Assembly: GCA_028571685.1 (NCBI GenBank)
Contig: CM053164.1
Location: 39,358,501 to 39,422,500, forward strand
Origin: Heterohyrax brucei
Lineage: Eukaryota > Chordata > Mammalia > Hyracoidea > Procaviidae
DNA length: 64,000 nt
Direction: 5' to 3'
Positions 22,294 to 32,984 of the stretch are shown in pieces. Every line of letters starts with the position of its first letter. The first letter of the stretch is position 1. The notes under the pieces are model-generated. The model ran no database searches. It was given only the letters and a program-made list of their open reading frames with translations, and was not told the origin of the DNA. The position numbers and the translations under genes are program-made.

Positions 22294-22706
22294 TTTTTAT
22301 TATTATTATTATTATGTCTGAGTGAAAATGTACATTCCCATATAAATTTACATGCCCACCTATATGCAGCTTCCACTGCTCTCCCTGTCCGGGGACAGCA
22401 CACTATTCCTCTCTGCTCCATACATGTCTCATCCTCCCAACAGTCTCCTTTCCCCTCCTCTCCACCCACTCTCCTTCCTCCAGCCAGAGGTCAGCAGGAT
22501 GATATCCTATAGATGCATAGAACCATAAAGTGCATCCAATATATGGTCACTCTGCATCGCCAAGTCCAATCCATTCGTGTCCGAAGAGTGGACCTTTGTT
22601 ATGATTTATGGGCAAGGGCAGCATCAGGGCCAGGGGCCATGCTCCCAGGGAAACCCTGAAACCGCTGGACCATCAACGGAGGTCTTTTAGTGGAGATCTC
22701 AGGGTG
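22294..22706 (-). mobile_element. L1 3'-UTR fragment, minus strand
   Basis: A 5'-truncated L1 insertion of 413 bp holding only the distal 3'-UTR module (tgagtgaaaatgtacattcc, then agatgcatagaaccataaag). It begins with the reversed A-tail (T-run, then TTA repeats). The TSD is ctgctgtcctc at 22283-22293 and ctgctgtcatc at 22707-22717, one mismatch in 11. The same module is found at 50989, 59479 and, on the plus strand, at 63156-63898. Confidence 0.9.
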
Positions 22707-22717
22707 CTGCTGTCATC

Positions 22718-23633
22718 TTAATGCCTTCTCCTCGTGCCTGGTTCTTTGTGTCACTAGTCCCACAGTCAAGATTTGGGGCTGGTGCTTCTTACTGGTAGGG
22801 CCCAACTCTTGTCTTCACCATCTAGGTGTGTGTCTGGGAGCCACCTAGGGGTGGGCACAGTGCTAGAGAAAGGATACTGTGGGGGGAGAGCCCTGTGTAT
22901 TGAAAAATTTCTGGTGGAGAGTTTCCGAGTCAGAGGAAGGGGAGTCAGTACTGGATGCCTGATGAGCTGACAAATGTCCATTACACAAAGAAATGAGTGT
23001 GAACATGGACAAGAAGTGGGGGGATCGCATCAGTAAGAACAAGGCACAAAAAAACAGAAAAAGAGGAGCCCCATTTGTCTGAAAGCAAGACAGAACAGGT
23101 TTACCAGTGCCCTCTGACAGGGAAAAGGTAGTGGGGTTGAGATGCACAAGCTACATGGGCAAGGGCCTGGCTTCCTCTAGGGGGTGCTTTGGATAGCAGG
23201 GATGACTGCTCTCAGATACCATCTGGACAGTTTTCAAAGTAATTGGCACATACTGTGAGGACTTTTGACATACTGTTCTTCTACCCTCTTTCTGGCTCCA
23301 GGAAAGAGGATGAGAGAGCCTGTAAACAGCTGGGCGCTTACTCCAAAGGACAGATGTAGACAGGGCAGGGAAAAACCTGACAGCTGAGAGTTGACCAAGT
23401 TTCATGAGCAGACAACTACATGAAGTCTGAGCTTCCGTGATCAAATAAATCTGTCACATGCTTCAATATCTACATAACCGTTGTTACACTGTATGGTAAT
23501 TAGGTATAAATAGCAAGCAGTCAGAATATTTCTTTTATCAAACTAAGCCAAATATTACTTTTTCTCACTTAGCTATTTTTCTGTTACCTGTAAGGAGTAT
23601 CACTATCAATTTTCCTCACCTCCATAAACAATT
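22718..23633. other. Unique intergenic sequence
   Basis: No repeat recognised. Overlapping frames around 22766-23444 on both strands are short and unsupported. Confidence 0.45.
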
Positions 23634-23787
23634 TGGAAACCTTTGGTGGTGTAGTGGTTAAGTGCTACAGCTGCTAACAAAAGGTTGGCAGTTCAAATTC
23701 ACAGACAATCCTTGGAAACCCTATGGGGAAGATGTACTCTGTCCTTTAGGGTTGCTATTAGTCAGAACCAACTTGATGGCAATGGAT
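23634..23787 (+). mobile_element. AfroSINE, full body
   Basis: Head ttggtggtgtagtggttaag, middle atccttggaaaccctatggg, tail gttgctattagtcagaacca. About 155 bp. Confidence 0.92.
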
Positions 23788-24178
23788 ATATTATGTACAA
23801 TGTAATCTCTTCTTAACTTCTGTGTTGTTTAAAAATTTAGCTCTGGGATGCAGGGCATTGAGTTAATCCTATTCTTTACTTCCTAGTACACTGATCACTG
23901 AATCTTTATTCTCTGCAAGGTTCCTCTCATTCTATAATTTTTCCCATCTTCCTCTGTCATTGCCATTCTTCTCCATAGGTTCTTTCTCTAATGTGTTTGA
24001 TGCATACAGCAAATATGTGAGAATCTTTGTAAAATATAAAGTATGATTTTGTGCATTTTTAATTTTCATGACTAGTATTGTATTAAAAATCATTTTCTGT
24101 TTCGTCTGCTTCTTACTATGCTTCCCAGAGTTTGCCATGTTGCTGAATCTGTAGCTAGTTAGTAGTTTGTATTACCAC

Positions 24179-24503
24179 ACAGTATTCTATGGCGTGTGGG
24201 ATAGGCCATGGACAGGCCTGAGATACAGGCCCAACAGTGCAACAGAAAAATTTCTTATGTGGTAGAAAGTGGATCCTTGAATGCTGACTTGGCGTCTTGC
24301 CAAGCCTAATCCTATAAAAACTTAGTCCCAACCCTGAACTTAATAGACTGGCCTCCCTCCGGGTGGGCTGCCACAGTACATGAGCATGTCTCTGCGAGGA
24401 ACTGCGAGAGCACTGCTCTTTGTTTTGCTTGTTTGCTAGTTTACTAGTGAACTGAAGTGATAGCAACCTTGATCTGGCAAGTGTCCAAACCCAGGCCCAT
24501 CCC
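24179..24503 (+). mobile_element. Possible ERV1-like solo LTR
   Basis: About 320 bp interrupt an L1M. The segment begins tgtgggatagg and has a TATA-like cctataaaaacttagtccc at about 24310. It then carries a pyrimidine-rich cctccctccgggtgggctgc block and a gagcactgctctttgttttg region. The architecture resembles the U3-R-U5 of a gammaretrovirus-like LTR. I do not recognise the family, and the exact ends and duplication are unclear. Confidence 0.45.
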
Positions 24504-24736
24504 TTGTGATGTGGACTAACTCATATGCACCCACCCCAATTTACCCATTCCTCTAGTAATGGACACTTAGGTTGCTTCCAAAATTCTGTTACCATAAACA
24601 AAGCCACGATGAACTCATGTGAAAATTTCTCACACCCAGGAGTGACATTGTTGTGCCATAGGCATGCGTATCCTTTTAGTAAATGCTGCCTGATTGCTTT
24701 CCAGAATGGTTGGTTTAGACTACACGCCCACTAGTT

Positions 24737-24797
24737 GCGTAGGGTGGCTATAAGTAGGAATGAACTCTTCAGTGTCCACTAACAGTTGTTGTTTTAA
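24737..24797 (+). mobile_element. AfroSINE/RTE tail fragment
   Basis: Only the 3' tail remains: agggtggctataagtaggaa, then tgaactcttcagtgtccact and aacagttgttg. The ccactaac...gttgttg end suggests RTE more than AfroSINE. Confidence 0.6.
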
Positions 24798-25029
24798 TTT
24801 GCATTCCTCTAATTACAGGTGAGTTTTAATCTTTGACTTTTATATGCTTCTTTATACACTTCCATGAATTACCTGTTTTTTGTTGTTTGTTTTAAATTTG
24901 TGTATGTGAAATGTAAGTTTCATCCTAATTTATTGAGTGGCTTAAGTAGATCAAAAATAGTCACTGGGCACCAAGGCAAGAGCAGACACCATAAGGAATG
25001 CAAGAATAAAGGGCAACTACAGTACTGCA

Positions 25030-25182
25030 GAAACCCTGGTGGCGTGGTGGTTAACAGTTCAGCTGCTAACCAAAAAGTCAATAGTTTGAATTCACCAGGT
25101 GCTCCTTGGAAACCCTATAGACCAGTTCTATTCTGTCTTACAGGGTCACTGTAAGTCTGACTTGACAGCAAAGTGGGGTTTT
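25030..25182 (+). mobile_element. AfroSINE, full body
   Basis: Head ccctggtggcgtggtggtta, middle ctccttggaaaccctataga, tail cactgtaagtctgacttgac. Complete. Confidence 0.92.
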
Positions 25183-25239
25183 CTGCATGTTAACTGCAAG
25201 AGCTTAGACAATCCTACAACAGTGTATTAAAACAGTAAT

Positions 25240-25640
25240 TTACTGATGGATAAGTAGATACACTAAGATTTGTGGGAGGCTGTAAGGGAAAACACTCACT
25301 GGCAGATACAGGTTTGGCGGTGGGTAGTTCTACATACATGATTGTAGGTGTGGCGTATATAGAGTGTATCAGGAGTAGAGTCAAGAAAACCTCTTAAACA
25401 TAACCAAATACCTTGAGGGATGAAATTCCTAGGCTAGAAGACAAAGAACCACAGACTTGGGGCGTATCTACATCAATTGACACAAGGTAGGTTGATGAAG
25501 ACAATATTCTGCATCCTACTTTGGTGAGTGACATCTGAGGTCTTAAAAGCTTGCAAGTGGCCATCTAAGAATCAGCCGCTGGTCTCTTCCTAACCAGAGA
25601 AAAGAGGAGTGAAGAAAACCAAAGACTCAAGGGAGCAATT
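25240..25640 (+). mobile_element. L1 3'-UTR-like repeat, different subfamily
   Basis: Contains gcatcctactttggtgagtg, then tgaggtcttaaaagcttgca and agtggccatctaagaa. A related phrase (ttggtgagtggcgtctgggg, then tctcaaaag) occurs in the L1 3' UTR at 63226-63255. I therefore read this as the 3' UTR of another afrotherian L1 subfamily. ORF2 is not attached, so the class assignment is inferred. Confidence 0.55.
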
Positions 25641-25784
25641 AGTCGAAAGAACTAATGGACCACAAGCCAGTGATTCTTAACAGGAAAGAGTTTGCTCTGC
25701 TGGTGATAGTGACATTTCTGGGCATTAAATAAAGACCAGAAAAACCCTATGTCACAACTCTACAGTAACTTCTGTTTTGGTCCT

Positions 25785-25875
25785 CCTTTACAGAAAACAG
25801 GCTTCGAGAGGTTAGGTAACTTATCAAAGTTTCTTTTCAATAAAGCGGTATCTCTAGAATTCTACACGTAGCAGA
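25785..25875 (+). mobile_element. MIR fragment
   Basis: Short MIR core (tacagaaaacaggcttcgag, then aggttaggtaacttatcaaa). Low certainty because of its length. Confidence 0.45.
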
Positions 25876-25889
25876 CTCAAGTTTTCTTT

Positions 25890-26100
25890 CTTTTTTTTAA
25901 TAGATTTTATTTTTCGTGGCAGTTTTAGGTATAGAGAAAAATTGTGCAGAAAGCACAAAAAGTTCCTATATTCTATCTCTCTGCCCTGCACATTATTTCT
26001 CCTAATGTTGACATCTTACTCAATATTGAAGCATTATTACCTGAAGTCCATTTATTCTTTGTGGTACAGTCTTATGAAACCCCACTTTTAAGATACAATT
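25890..26100 (-). mobile_element. L1M 3' end, minus strand
   Basis: T-rich start followed by a reversed old-L1 3' UTR (gcagttttaggtatagagaa, then aaattgtgcagaaagcacaa). No coding part. Confidence 0.6.
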
Positions 26101-26104
26101 TTAT

Positions 26105-26330
26105 TTAGCCTGCTGTTGTTAGAAACATACACAGCAGAACAGGCACCAGTTTCACGGTTTCTACATGTACCATTTAGTGACACTGATTACATTCCTTGAG
26201 TTGTGCAATCACCCTTACCCTCCTTTTCAGAGTTACTCTTCCCTCGTTAACATAAACTGACTGCCACGCAGGTTCATATCTAATCTGAAGCCCATATTTT
26301 AACCAGCGTGCTAGACTGATTGTCCCAACA
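26105..26330 (-). repeat. Unclassified interspersed repeat, copy 1
   Basis: One of four related sequences in the window (others 46205-46470, 47770-48390, 56115-57180). Shared phrases are acatacacagcagaacaggc, then tttagtgacactgattacat and cataaactgactgcc. The orientation is inferred from T-rich starts at other copies. It could be the 3' UTR of an L1 subfamily. Confidence 0.6.
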
Positions 26331-27291
26331 TAGGTGAGAAGAATTGGGAATCATGTTCCAGAGTCAGTGGTGTATTTTATTCCATTTTGGGAGGGGGAAA
26401 GAGGTGTTCTGTTACCTGCAGCCACTGAATTTCTTTCTTTTAGTTTCATTACTCCTTTTGATGATATTATTAAATCTTTGTAACTCAAGTCCGTTCTGAT
26501 CCTTGATTCTTCCTGTTCTAATCTGTCTTTTTTCCATCTTCAGACCTGTGTCTGTTCTTGGTTCAGCTTCCTTTGGCACCATTTTCCTTCCAGAATGGCT
26601 TGTTGTTTTGATAATTTATAGGCACTCTAATTTTATTTGCAACTTTTCTGCTTTCTGTTCTCTTATGGTGCAATTCATCACTCTAAACTCCTAATACTAG
26701 TAATAATTTATATCTGCATTGTTTTACATGATATAAATTACAGTTGCATACATTACTTATTTAATTCTCAAAACAATACCGTGAGGTACTATACCTCTTT
26801 AATATCCATTGTCACAGAGCTATTGATTAGAAGAGCTGGTTCTTGAACTTACATGTCTGACTCCAAGTTCAGTGCTCCTTCAACTATATCACAGCATCCC
26901 TACTGCCTTAATAGTATTTCTTGTTCATAGAGATAAACTCCATGCTGGACTTATGTGAATTCTTTAAGTATTACTAAAATTTCTAAAATATTAACCCAAA
27001 AGCATTATCTTTCCATTCATTTCTTTTGAGTTATCAGGTTTTCTTTTTTTAAAAAAAAATTGATATTTTCTCCAAAATAGTATTCTTTTCCAGGAGAAAA
27101 AAAGGGGGGGGGATTTCTTTGAGTTTTCTTTTTTCTTTAATAAATATGTTTTGATTTTCTGATACGTTCAAGACACTTTGTTAAGTGATGCATGAAACAG
27201 TCATAGCCCTCAAGAGGATTCTAATTTGAGATAAGGCATGTACACAAACATCCTTTATAAAATGTAGAACATATGTCTTAAGAAATGTCTA
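26331..27291. other. AT-rich intergenic with a MIR at about 26690-26890
   Basis: A MIR (ccgtgaggtactatacctct, then cacagagctattgattagaa) lies at about 26690-26890. The rest is AT-rich with homopolymer runs and a g-run at about 27104. No gene is seen. Bases 27280-27291 are the left TSD of the next L1. Confidence 0.5.
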
Positions 27292-30217
27292 CAAATAACC
27301 CGATTATGAAATGAGTTGGGAGATATTACAACAGACCCATCTGAAATAAAATATATCATAATAGAATACTATGAAAAACTATACTCTGACAGGTTTGAAA
27401 ACCTGGGGGAAATGGACAAATTTCTAGATTCATATGACTCACCAAGACTATCACAAGGAGAAATAGATCAACTTAGTAAATCTATCACAAAGGAAGAGAT
27501 TGAGGAAGTAATCAAAAATCTACCAACCAAAAAAAGTCCTGGTCCAGACAGCTTCACTGGAGAATTCTACCAAACTTTTAGAGAAGAATTAACTCCAATA
27601 CTAATGAGGCTATTTCACACTATAGAAAGAGATGAAATACTTCCAAATTCCTTCTATGAAGCCAGTATAACCCTGATACCAAAACCAGGGAAAGATCCCA
27701 CAAAAAAAGAAAATTACAGACCAATATCACTGATGAATCTAGATGCAAAAATCTTCAACAAAATTCTAGCTAATAGAATTCAACAACATATAAAAACAAT
27801 CATTCATCATGATCAAGTTGGTTTCATTCCAGAGATGCAAGGCTGGTTCAGCATCAGAAAAACAATTAATGTAATCAACCATATTAATAATACAAAAGAT
27901 AAAAATCATCTGATTTTGTCGATTGATGCAGAAAAGGCATTTGACAAAGTTCAACATCCATTCATGCTAAAAACTCTCAGAAAAATAGGAATAAAAGGGA
28001 AATTCCTCAATATAACCAACAGCATCTATGCAAAGCCAACTGCTTTCATCATCCTGAACAGTGAAAGACTGAAAGAATTCCCTTTGAGAACGGGAACTAG
28101 ACAAAGATGCCCACTCTCACCATTTCTAGTCAACATTGTCCTAGAAGTTCTAGCAAGAGCAATTAGACAAGACAAAGAAATAAAAGGCATCTGTATTGGC
28201 ACTGAAGATGTAAAGATTTCCCTCTTTGCAGATGATATGATTGTTTATACAGAGAATCCAAAGAAATCCATAAGTAAACTATTAGAGCTAATGGAAGAAT
28301 TCAGCAAAGTATCAGGATACAAGATAAACATAACTAAATCAGTGTGATTCCTTTATACCAACAAAGAAATTATTAATGAAGAAATCACCAAATCAATTCC
28401 ATTTACTATAGCCCCCAAGAAGATAAAATACCTAGGAATAAATCTAACTAGAGAAATAAGAGATCTTTACAGAGAAAATTACAAGACATTGCTACAAGAA
28501 ACTAGGAGGGACTTACATAAGTAGAATAATCTACCCTGCTCATGGGTTGGAAGACTCAATATTGTGAAAATGTCTATTTTGCCCAGAGCACTCTACTTAT
28601 ATAATGCAATCCCAATACAAATTCCAACGACATTTTTTAATGAGATGGAGAAACAAATTATCAGCTTTATTTGGAAAGGGAAGAAACCCCGAATAAGTAA
28701 AACACTACTGAAAATGAAGAACATGCTGGGAGGCCTCTCACTACCTGACTTTAAAACCTATTACACTGCCACAGTAGTCAAAACAGCCTGGTATTGGTAC
28801 AAAAAGAGACATATAGACCAATGGAACAAAGTAGAGACCCCAGAGATGCCTCCATCCTCTTATGAACAGCTGATATTTGACAAAGGTCCTAAGATTTTGA
28901 ACTGGGGTAAGAACAGTATCTTTAACAAATGGTGCTGGCATAATTGGATATCCATCTGCAAAAAACTGAAACAAGACCCATATCTCACACCTGATACAAA
29001 AATCAACTCAAATTGGATAAAAGACCTGAATATAAAAGCTAAAACAATAAAGCTCATCCAAGATAAGATAGGGTCAACAATGGATGTTTTAATAGGCAAT
29101 ATACACAGACTTCAAAATCTGACAAACAAAACACATTCATCAGAAGAGAAAATAGATAAATGGGAATTAATAAGAATCAAACACTTCTGCTCATCCAAAG
29201 ACTTCCTCAAAATAATTAAAAGACCACCTACAGAATGGGAAAAAATATTTGACAACTCTAAGTCAGACCAACACCTGATCTCCATAATCTACAAGGTTCT
29301 ACCAAATATCAATAAGAGGCAAATCATCCAATTAAGCGATGGGCAAAGGAGATGGACAGACACTTCTCTAAAGAGGAGATCCAGGCAGCCAAAAAACACA
29401 TACAGACATGTTCACGATCATTAATTATTAAAGAAATTCAAATCAAAACAACAATGAGATACCACCTCACCCCAGTGAGATTGGCCACGATCCAAAAAAC
29501 GCAAAACAATAACTGTTGGAGGGGCTGTGAAGAGATTGGAACTCTCCTTCACTGTTCGTGGGATTGCAGAATGGTGCAACCTCTTTGGAAAGCAATTTGG
29601 CATTACCTTAAAATAATGAATATAGATATACCATTTGACCCAGTTATTCCTCTGCTCGGAATATATCCTACAAAATCAAGGGCATTCACACCAACTGCTA
29701 CATGCACACGAATATTCACTGCAGCACAGTCCACAATAGCAAAAAGTTGGAATCAACCCAAATGCCCAACAACAGGAGAGTGGATAGGTGAACTTTGGTA
29801 TATATACTCCATGGAGTACTATACACTGATAAAGAACAACGATGATAGCAGGATACATCTCTCAGTTTGGTCTCAACTGGAGGACATTATATTGAGTGAA
29901 ACCAGTCAGCGACAGAAGGACAATTACTATATGAGACCCCTAAGATAAAAACTTAAAACCATACTCATACATAATACGTCATACATAATGACGGCTACAA
30001 GGGTGGGGAAGATGGGAGGGCGGGAAGGCAAGGGGCGAGGGTTTAGATTAGTTAATTGTTAGAAATTTGGTAGGGTGAAATTGGTGACAATTCACATTAT
30101 AACATCAATATTAATGAGACTTCGACACTACTTGTGTAGTCCTCCTCTCTTAATCCAATATTGTAAGCACAGAGTATGTACACTTTCATTTTTTTATTTT
30201 TTTAAAAAAAAGAAAGA
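27292..30217 (+). mobile_element. L1 LINE, 5'-truncated, short 3' UTR
   Basis: A single insertion of about 2.9 kb with a perfect 12-bp TSD, aagaaatgtcta at 27280-27291 and 30218-30229. It starts inside ORF2 upstream of the reverse transcriptase. It continues through the full RT, the C-terminal region and a 3' UTR of about 250 bp, and ends in an impure A-tail (aaaaaaaagaaagaaag). ORF1, the 5' UTR and the endonuclease are missing. The 3' UTR stops just after the block agcacagagta, whereas the copies at 50989 and 59479 continue for several hundred bases more. Few disabling changes suggest it is among the younger L1s here. Confidence 0.95.
27316..29945 (+). pseudogene. L1 ORF2 remnant (reverse transcriptase and C-terminal region)
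   Basis: Broken ORF2 of the L1. Frame 1 is open 27316-28344, closed by TGA (28345-28347) and again by TAG (28522-28524). It is open again 28564-29424, and a frameshift between about 29340 and 29420 moves the rest to another frame, ending at 29945-29948. The polymerase motif FADD lies at 28225-28236. An [13 protein letters not shown] region (about 27535-27570) and the conserved LIPKPGKDP-type block (about 27670-27700) precede it. The ATG at 27316 is internal. With no endonuclease and three disabling changes it cannot make active protein. Confidence 0.93.
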
Positions 30218-30437
30218 AAGAAATGTCTAAACAAAGAGCTATGCGAAGGGAAATATCGTCATGTCTAGTCACCAAAATGGTGATAGTAGTTATCTCTGGG
30301 GGTAGAATTTTTTAATATAATTACAATGTTTTGTTTTGCTTCTCTGCATTTTCTAAGTGTCTAAAACAAATATGCATTAATTATGAAACAAAAAGGGGGG
30401 ATATAAAGCTGGTTTTATAAAGCGCTGTGGAAGTGCA

Positions 30438-30598
30438 AGGAGCCCTGGTGGTACAGCGGTTAAGAGTTAGGCCATTAACGAAGGTCTGCAGTTTGAATCA
30501 CCAGCCAATCCTTGGAAACTCTATGGGGCAGTTCTGTTTTGTCCCTTAGGGCCCTGTGAATTGGACTTGACTCCATGACAATAGGTTTGTTTTGTTTT
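30438..30598 (+). mobile_element. AfroSINE, full body
   Basis: Head gccctggtggtacagcggtt, middle atccttggaaactctatggg, tail with a 9-bp gap relative to other copies (ggccctgtgaattggacttg). It forms an inverted pair with 30692-30854, with a spacer of about 93 bp. Confidence 0.9.
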
Positions 30599-30691
30599 CA
30601 TTTTATGGGAGTTTAAAGAAAAAAATGAGTTACTTCTGGTGAGGTTATTGGGGAAGTAGGCTACGCTGGAGGCATTTAATCTGAAGGATGG

Positions 30692-30854
30692 TAAACCAAA
30701 ACCAAATTCATTGCCACTGAGTCAATTCCATCTCATAGCAACTCTGTAAGAAGGAATAGAAATACATAAAGTTTCCAAAGAGTGCCTGGTGGATTCAAAC
30801 TGCTGACCTTTTAGTTAGCAGCTGTAAGTACTTAACCACTACACCACCAGGGCT
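30692..30854 (-). mobile_element. AfroSINE, minus strand
   Basis: Reversed copy from accaaaaccaaattcattgc to ccactacaccaccagggctt. Complete. Confidence 0.9.
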
Positions 30855-31009
30855 TATAGGTGGGGTGAAAAGAGGGTACACTATGAATGAAGAAAATTAC
30901 ATTAATTAAGCATGAGATCAAGAAGATACACATTAACTGGGGGAAAAAAGTCTAATTTGTCTGACAACTAGAGTGTAGAAGCTGGAATAGGAATACAGCT
31001 AGAGGCTAA

Positions 31010-31410
31010 GGCCTAACCAGTTGCCATCAAGTAGATTCTGACTCATGACAACCTCATGTGTGTCAGAGCAGAACTTTTGCTCCACAGGGTTTTCATTGAC
31101 TGAATTTTCAGAAGTAGATCACCAGGTCCTTCTTCTGAATAAGCCCTGGTAGCACAATGGCTAAGTGTGTGGCTGCTAACTAAAAGATTGGTAGTTTGAA
31201 TCTACCAGCCACTCCGTGGGAGAAAGATATGGCAGTTTCCTTCTGTAAAGACTTACAGCCTTGGAAACCCTATGCGGGCAGTTCTACTCTGTCCTGTAGG
31301 ATCACTGAGTCGGATTTGACTCCATAGCAATAGATTTTTCTTCTGAGATATCTCTGGATAGACTTGAATACCCAACCTTTTGGTTAGCAGCAGAGCCAAC
31401 AGGGAAGCTA
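31010..31410 (-). mobile_element. AfroSINE-type element split by another AfroSINE
   Basis: The reversed long-variant SINE has its first part at 31010-31138 (ttgccatcaagtagattctg, then gaagtagatcaccaggtcct) and its second at 31338-31410 (gagatatctctggatagact, then aaccttttggttagcagcag). The younger copy 31139-31337 splits it. Confidence 0.82.
31139..31337 (+). mobile_element. AfroSINE long form nested in an older SINE
   Basis: Head aagccctggtagcacaatgg, internal long-form block ttctgtaaagacttacagcc, tail atcactgagtcggatttgac. Flanked by a perfect 9-bp duplication ttcttctga (31130-31138 and 31338-31346), so the insertion boundaries are firm. Confidence 0.92.
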
Positions 31411-31919
31411 AAAGGAAGTATGACTAACTTGAGATACACAGGTCAGCAGAATATTGACATGATATGGAGACAAGGACATTGGCAGCCTGCGAGCAATGAG
31501 TATGCAGCACTGGGAAGGTCTAACAGAGACCTTCCTCAAGGAACTCCCAGCAGGAAGATGGTGGCTATGAACAGATGAAATAGTAGTTGATAGATGTAAG
31601 TCCCAGAGAGCAGAAGAGCAGATTTTCAAGAAAAGTAAGAAATTAAGCATGAGGCTGTCGTTCAGGGGAAGACACCATTCTAAGGAAGAACAGATAGCAT
31701 GGGAGACAGGGGAATAATAAGAACTCAGGCACAGAGACTGGCAAAATATATACAGAAAGGAACAGTGGCAAAGGTGAACATAAGGGTTTTTTTTCTGAGA
31801 CAAGGATTTCTTAAGGCTGTGGGGCTGGTGCTAAAAGCTTAGGTTGGAGACTGGAGCAAGGAGCTAGTCAGCTGTGAGTTTTCTAGGACAACATAGACAT
31901 AATACCTTAATAATGCTGC
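31411..31919. other. No recognised feature
   Basis: Apparently unique sequence. A 131-codon minus-strand frame (31408-31803) is Ser/Leu/Cys-rich and lacks any domain or coding signal. Confidence 0.45.
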
Positions 31920-32090
31920 GTTGTTGCTGTGTGCTGTTGAATAGATTCCAATCCATAGAGATCTTATAGGGCACAGTAGAGTTTCCTAGGCTGAAATCTT
32001 TATAAGCAGATTGCCAGGTCTTGTCTCTTGCATAATGCCTGGTAGATTTGAGCTGCCCATCTTTCGCTTCACCATTGCACCAGCAGGGCT
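31920..32090 (-). mobile_element. AfroSINE, minus strand
   Basis: Reversed long-type copy from ttgttgctgtgtgctgttga to ttgcaccagcagggctcc. Moderately diverged. Confidence 0.85.
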
Positions 32091-32314
32091 CCTTTAATTA
32101 ATAGTACAGACATATAAAAGTACCTGTTGTGTCTGTTTACAAATGTCTGGTCTCAATTATTATTATTGTTTTTGGACTAGGTTCTTTATAGTGTGATTCT
32201 GAAAAAGGCATAAGCCTAAGCAAGTACTAGGTGGGCATTTTCTTTCACTAACTTTTAACTATTATCGAATATTACTTAACAACTCTATTTTTACCTTTTA
32301 GTCCTACATAGAAA

Positions 32315-32450
32315 TGAACCAAACCCATTACCGTCAAGTAGATTCTGACAGTAACACTATAAGCCTCCTAGTTTAAAGGTTATGGCTCTAAGCCTACTCT
32401 GACTCATAGTGACCCTATAGGACAGAGTAGAACAGTCCTCATAGAGTTTC
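32315..32450 (-). mobile_element. AfroSINE fragments, minus strand
   Basis: Two reversed tail pieces: aaacccattaccgtcaagta, then tactctgactcatagtgacc and ctataggacagagtagaaca. Heads are missing, so it is a composite of two truncated copies. Confidence 0.75.
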
Positions 32451-32984
32451 CACAGATCCCCATTTTGTTCTTTTTTTCTAGAGTCAGATGTTCCATGCCT
32501 TGATCGTTTCAGCTGGCTTCAGCAGCAGATTATGTGGCTTGATGTTTATGTCTCTCCCCGTTGAACTCTTTAATTAACTTTCAAATTAACAGCCAAACGT
32601 TTGGTACTGGCTGAGTCTCTCAGTTTTCACTTTCATTTAATGAGAAGTCCTGTGCAGATTTTCTTCCCGTTCTCCTTGCTCATATAGTCCTAGCTCTGCG
32701 ACTGACACTGTAACCTCTGATACATCCCCAACTTCTCTAAGCCTCAGACTCCTCATTTCTAAATTACTCAGAGAGGTGGAATTACTAGTTAAAAGATTAT
32801 GGTAGCCTGAAAATCTTATAATTCTGACCTACAATAAATAAAATTTATTAAGGATTCAGAATATGAGTCTCAGGGGGAAAGGGACTCCGGATTTTGGAGA
32901 CGACATTCTCCTCATTTGGGTGTGCTGCTCTGGCCAAGTCACCTTATGCCCTGAGCTGGCCGTCATGAATGGGGTGTTGTCTGA
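32451..32984. other. Unique sequence with a MIR at about 32670-32800
   Basis: The MIR is suggested by ctagctctgcgactgacact, then tctaagcctcagactcctca and tttctaaattac. The rest shows nothing I recognise. Confidence 0.45.

Larger units (their letters stand above)
23980..24880 (-). mobile_element. Ancient L1 (L1M), minus strand, split by an LTR
   Basis: Reversed L1M ORF2 3' part and 3' UTR in blocks 23980-24178, 24504-24736 and about 24798-24880. Typical phrases are ggacacttaggttgcttcca and gattgctttccagaatggtt. It is interrupted by an LTR-like segment (24179-24503) and a SINE/RTE tail (24737-24797). Confidence 0.75.
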
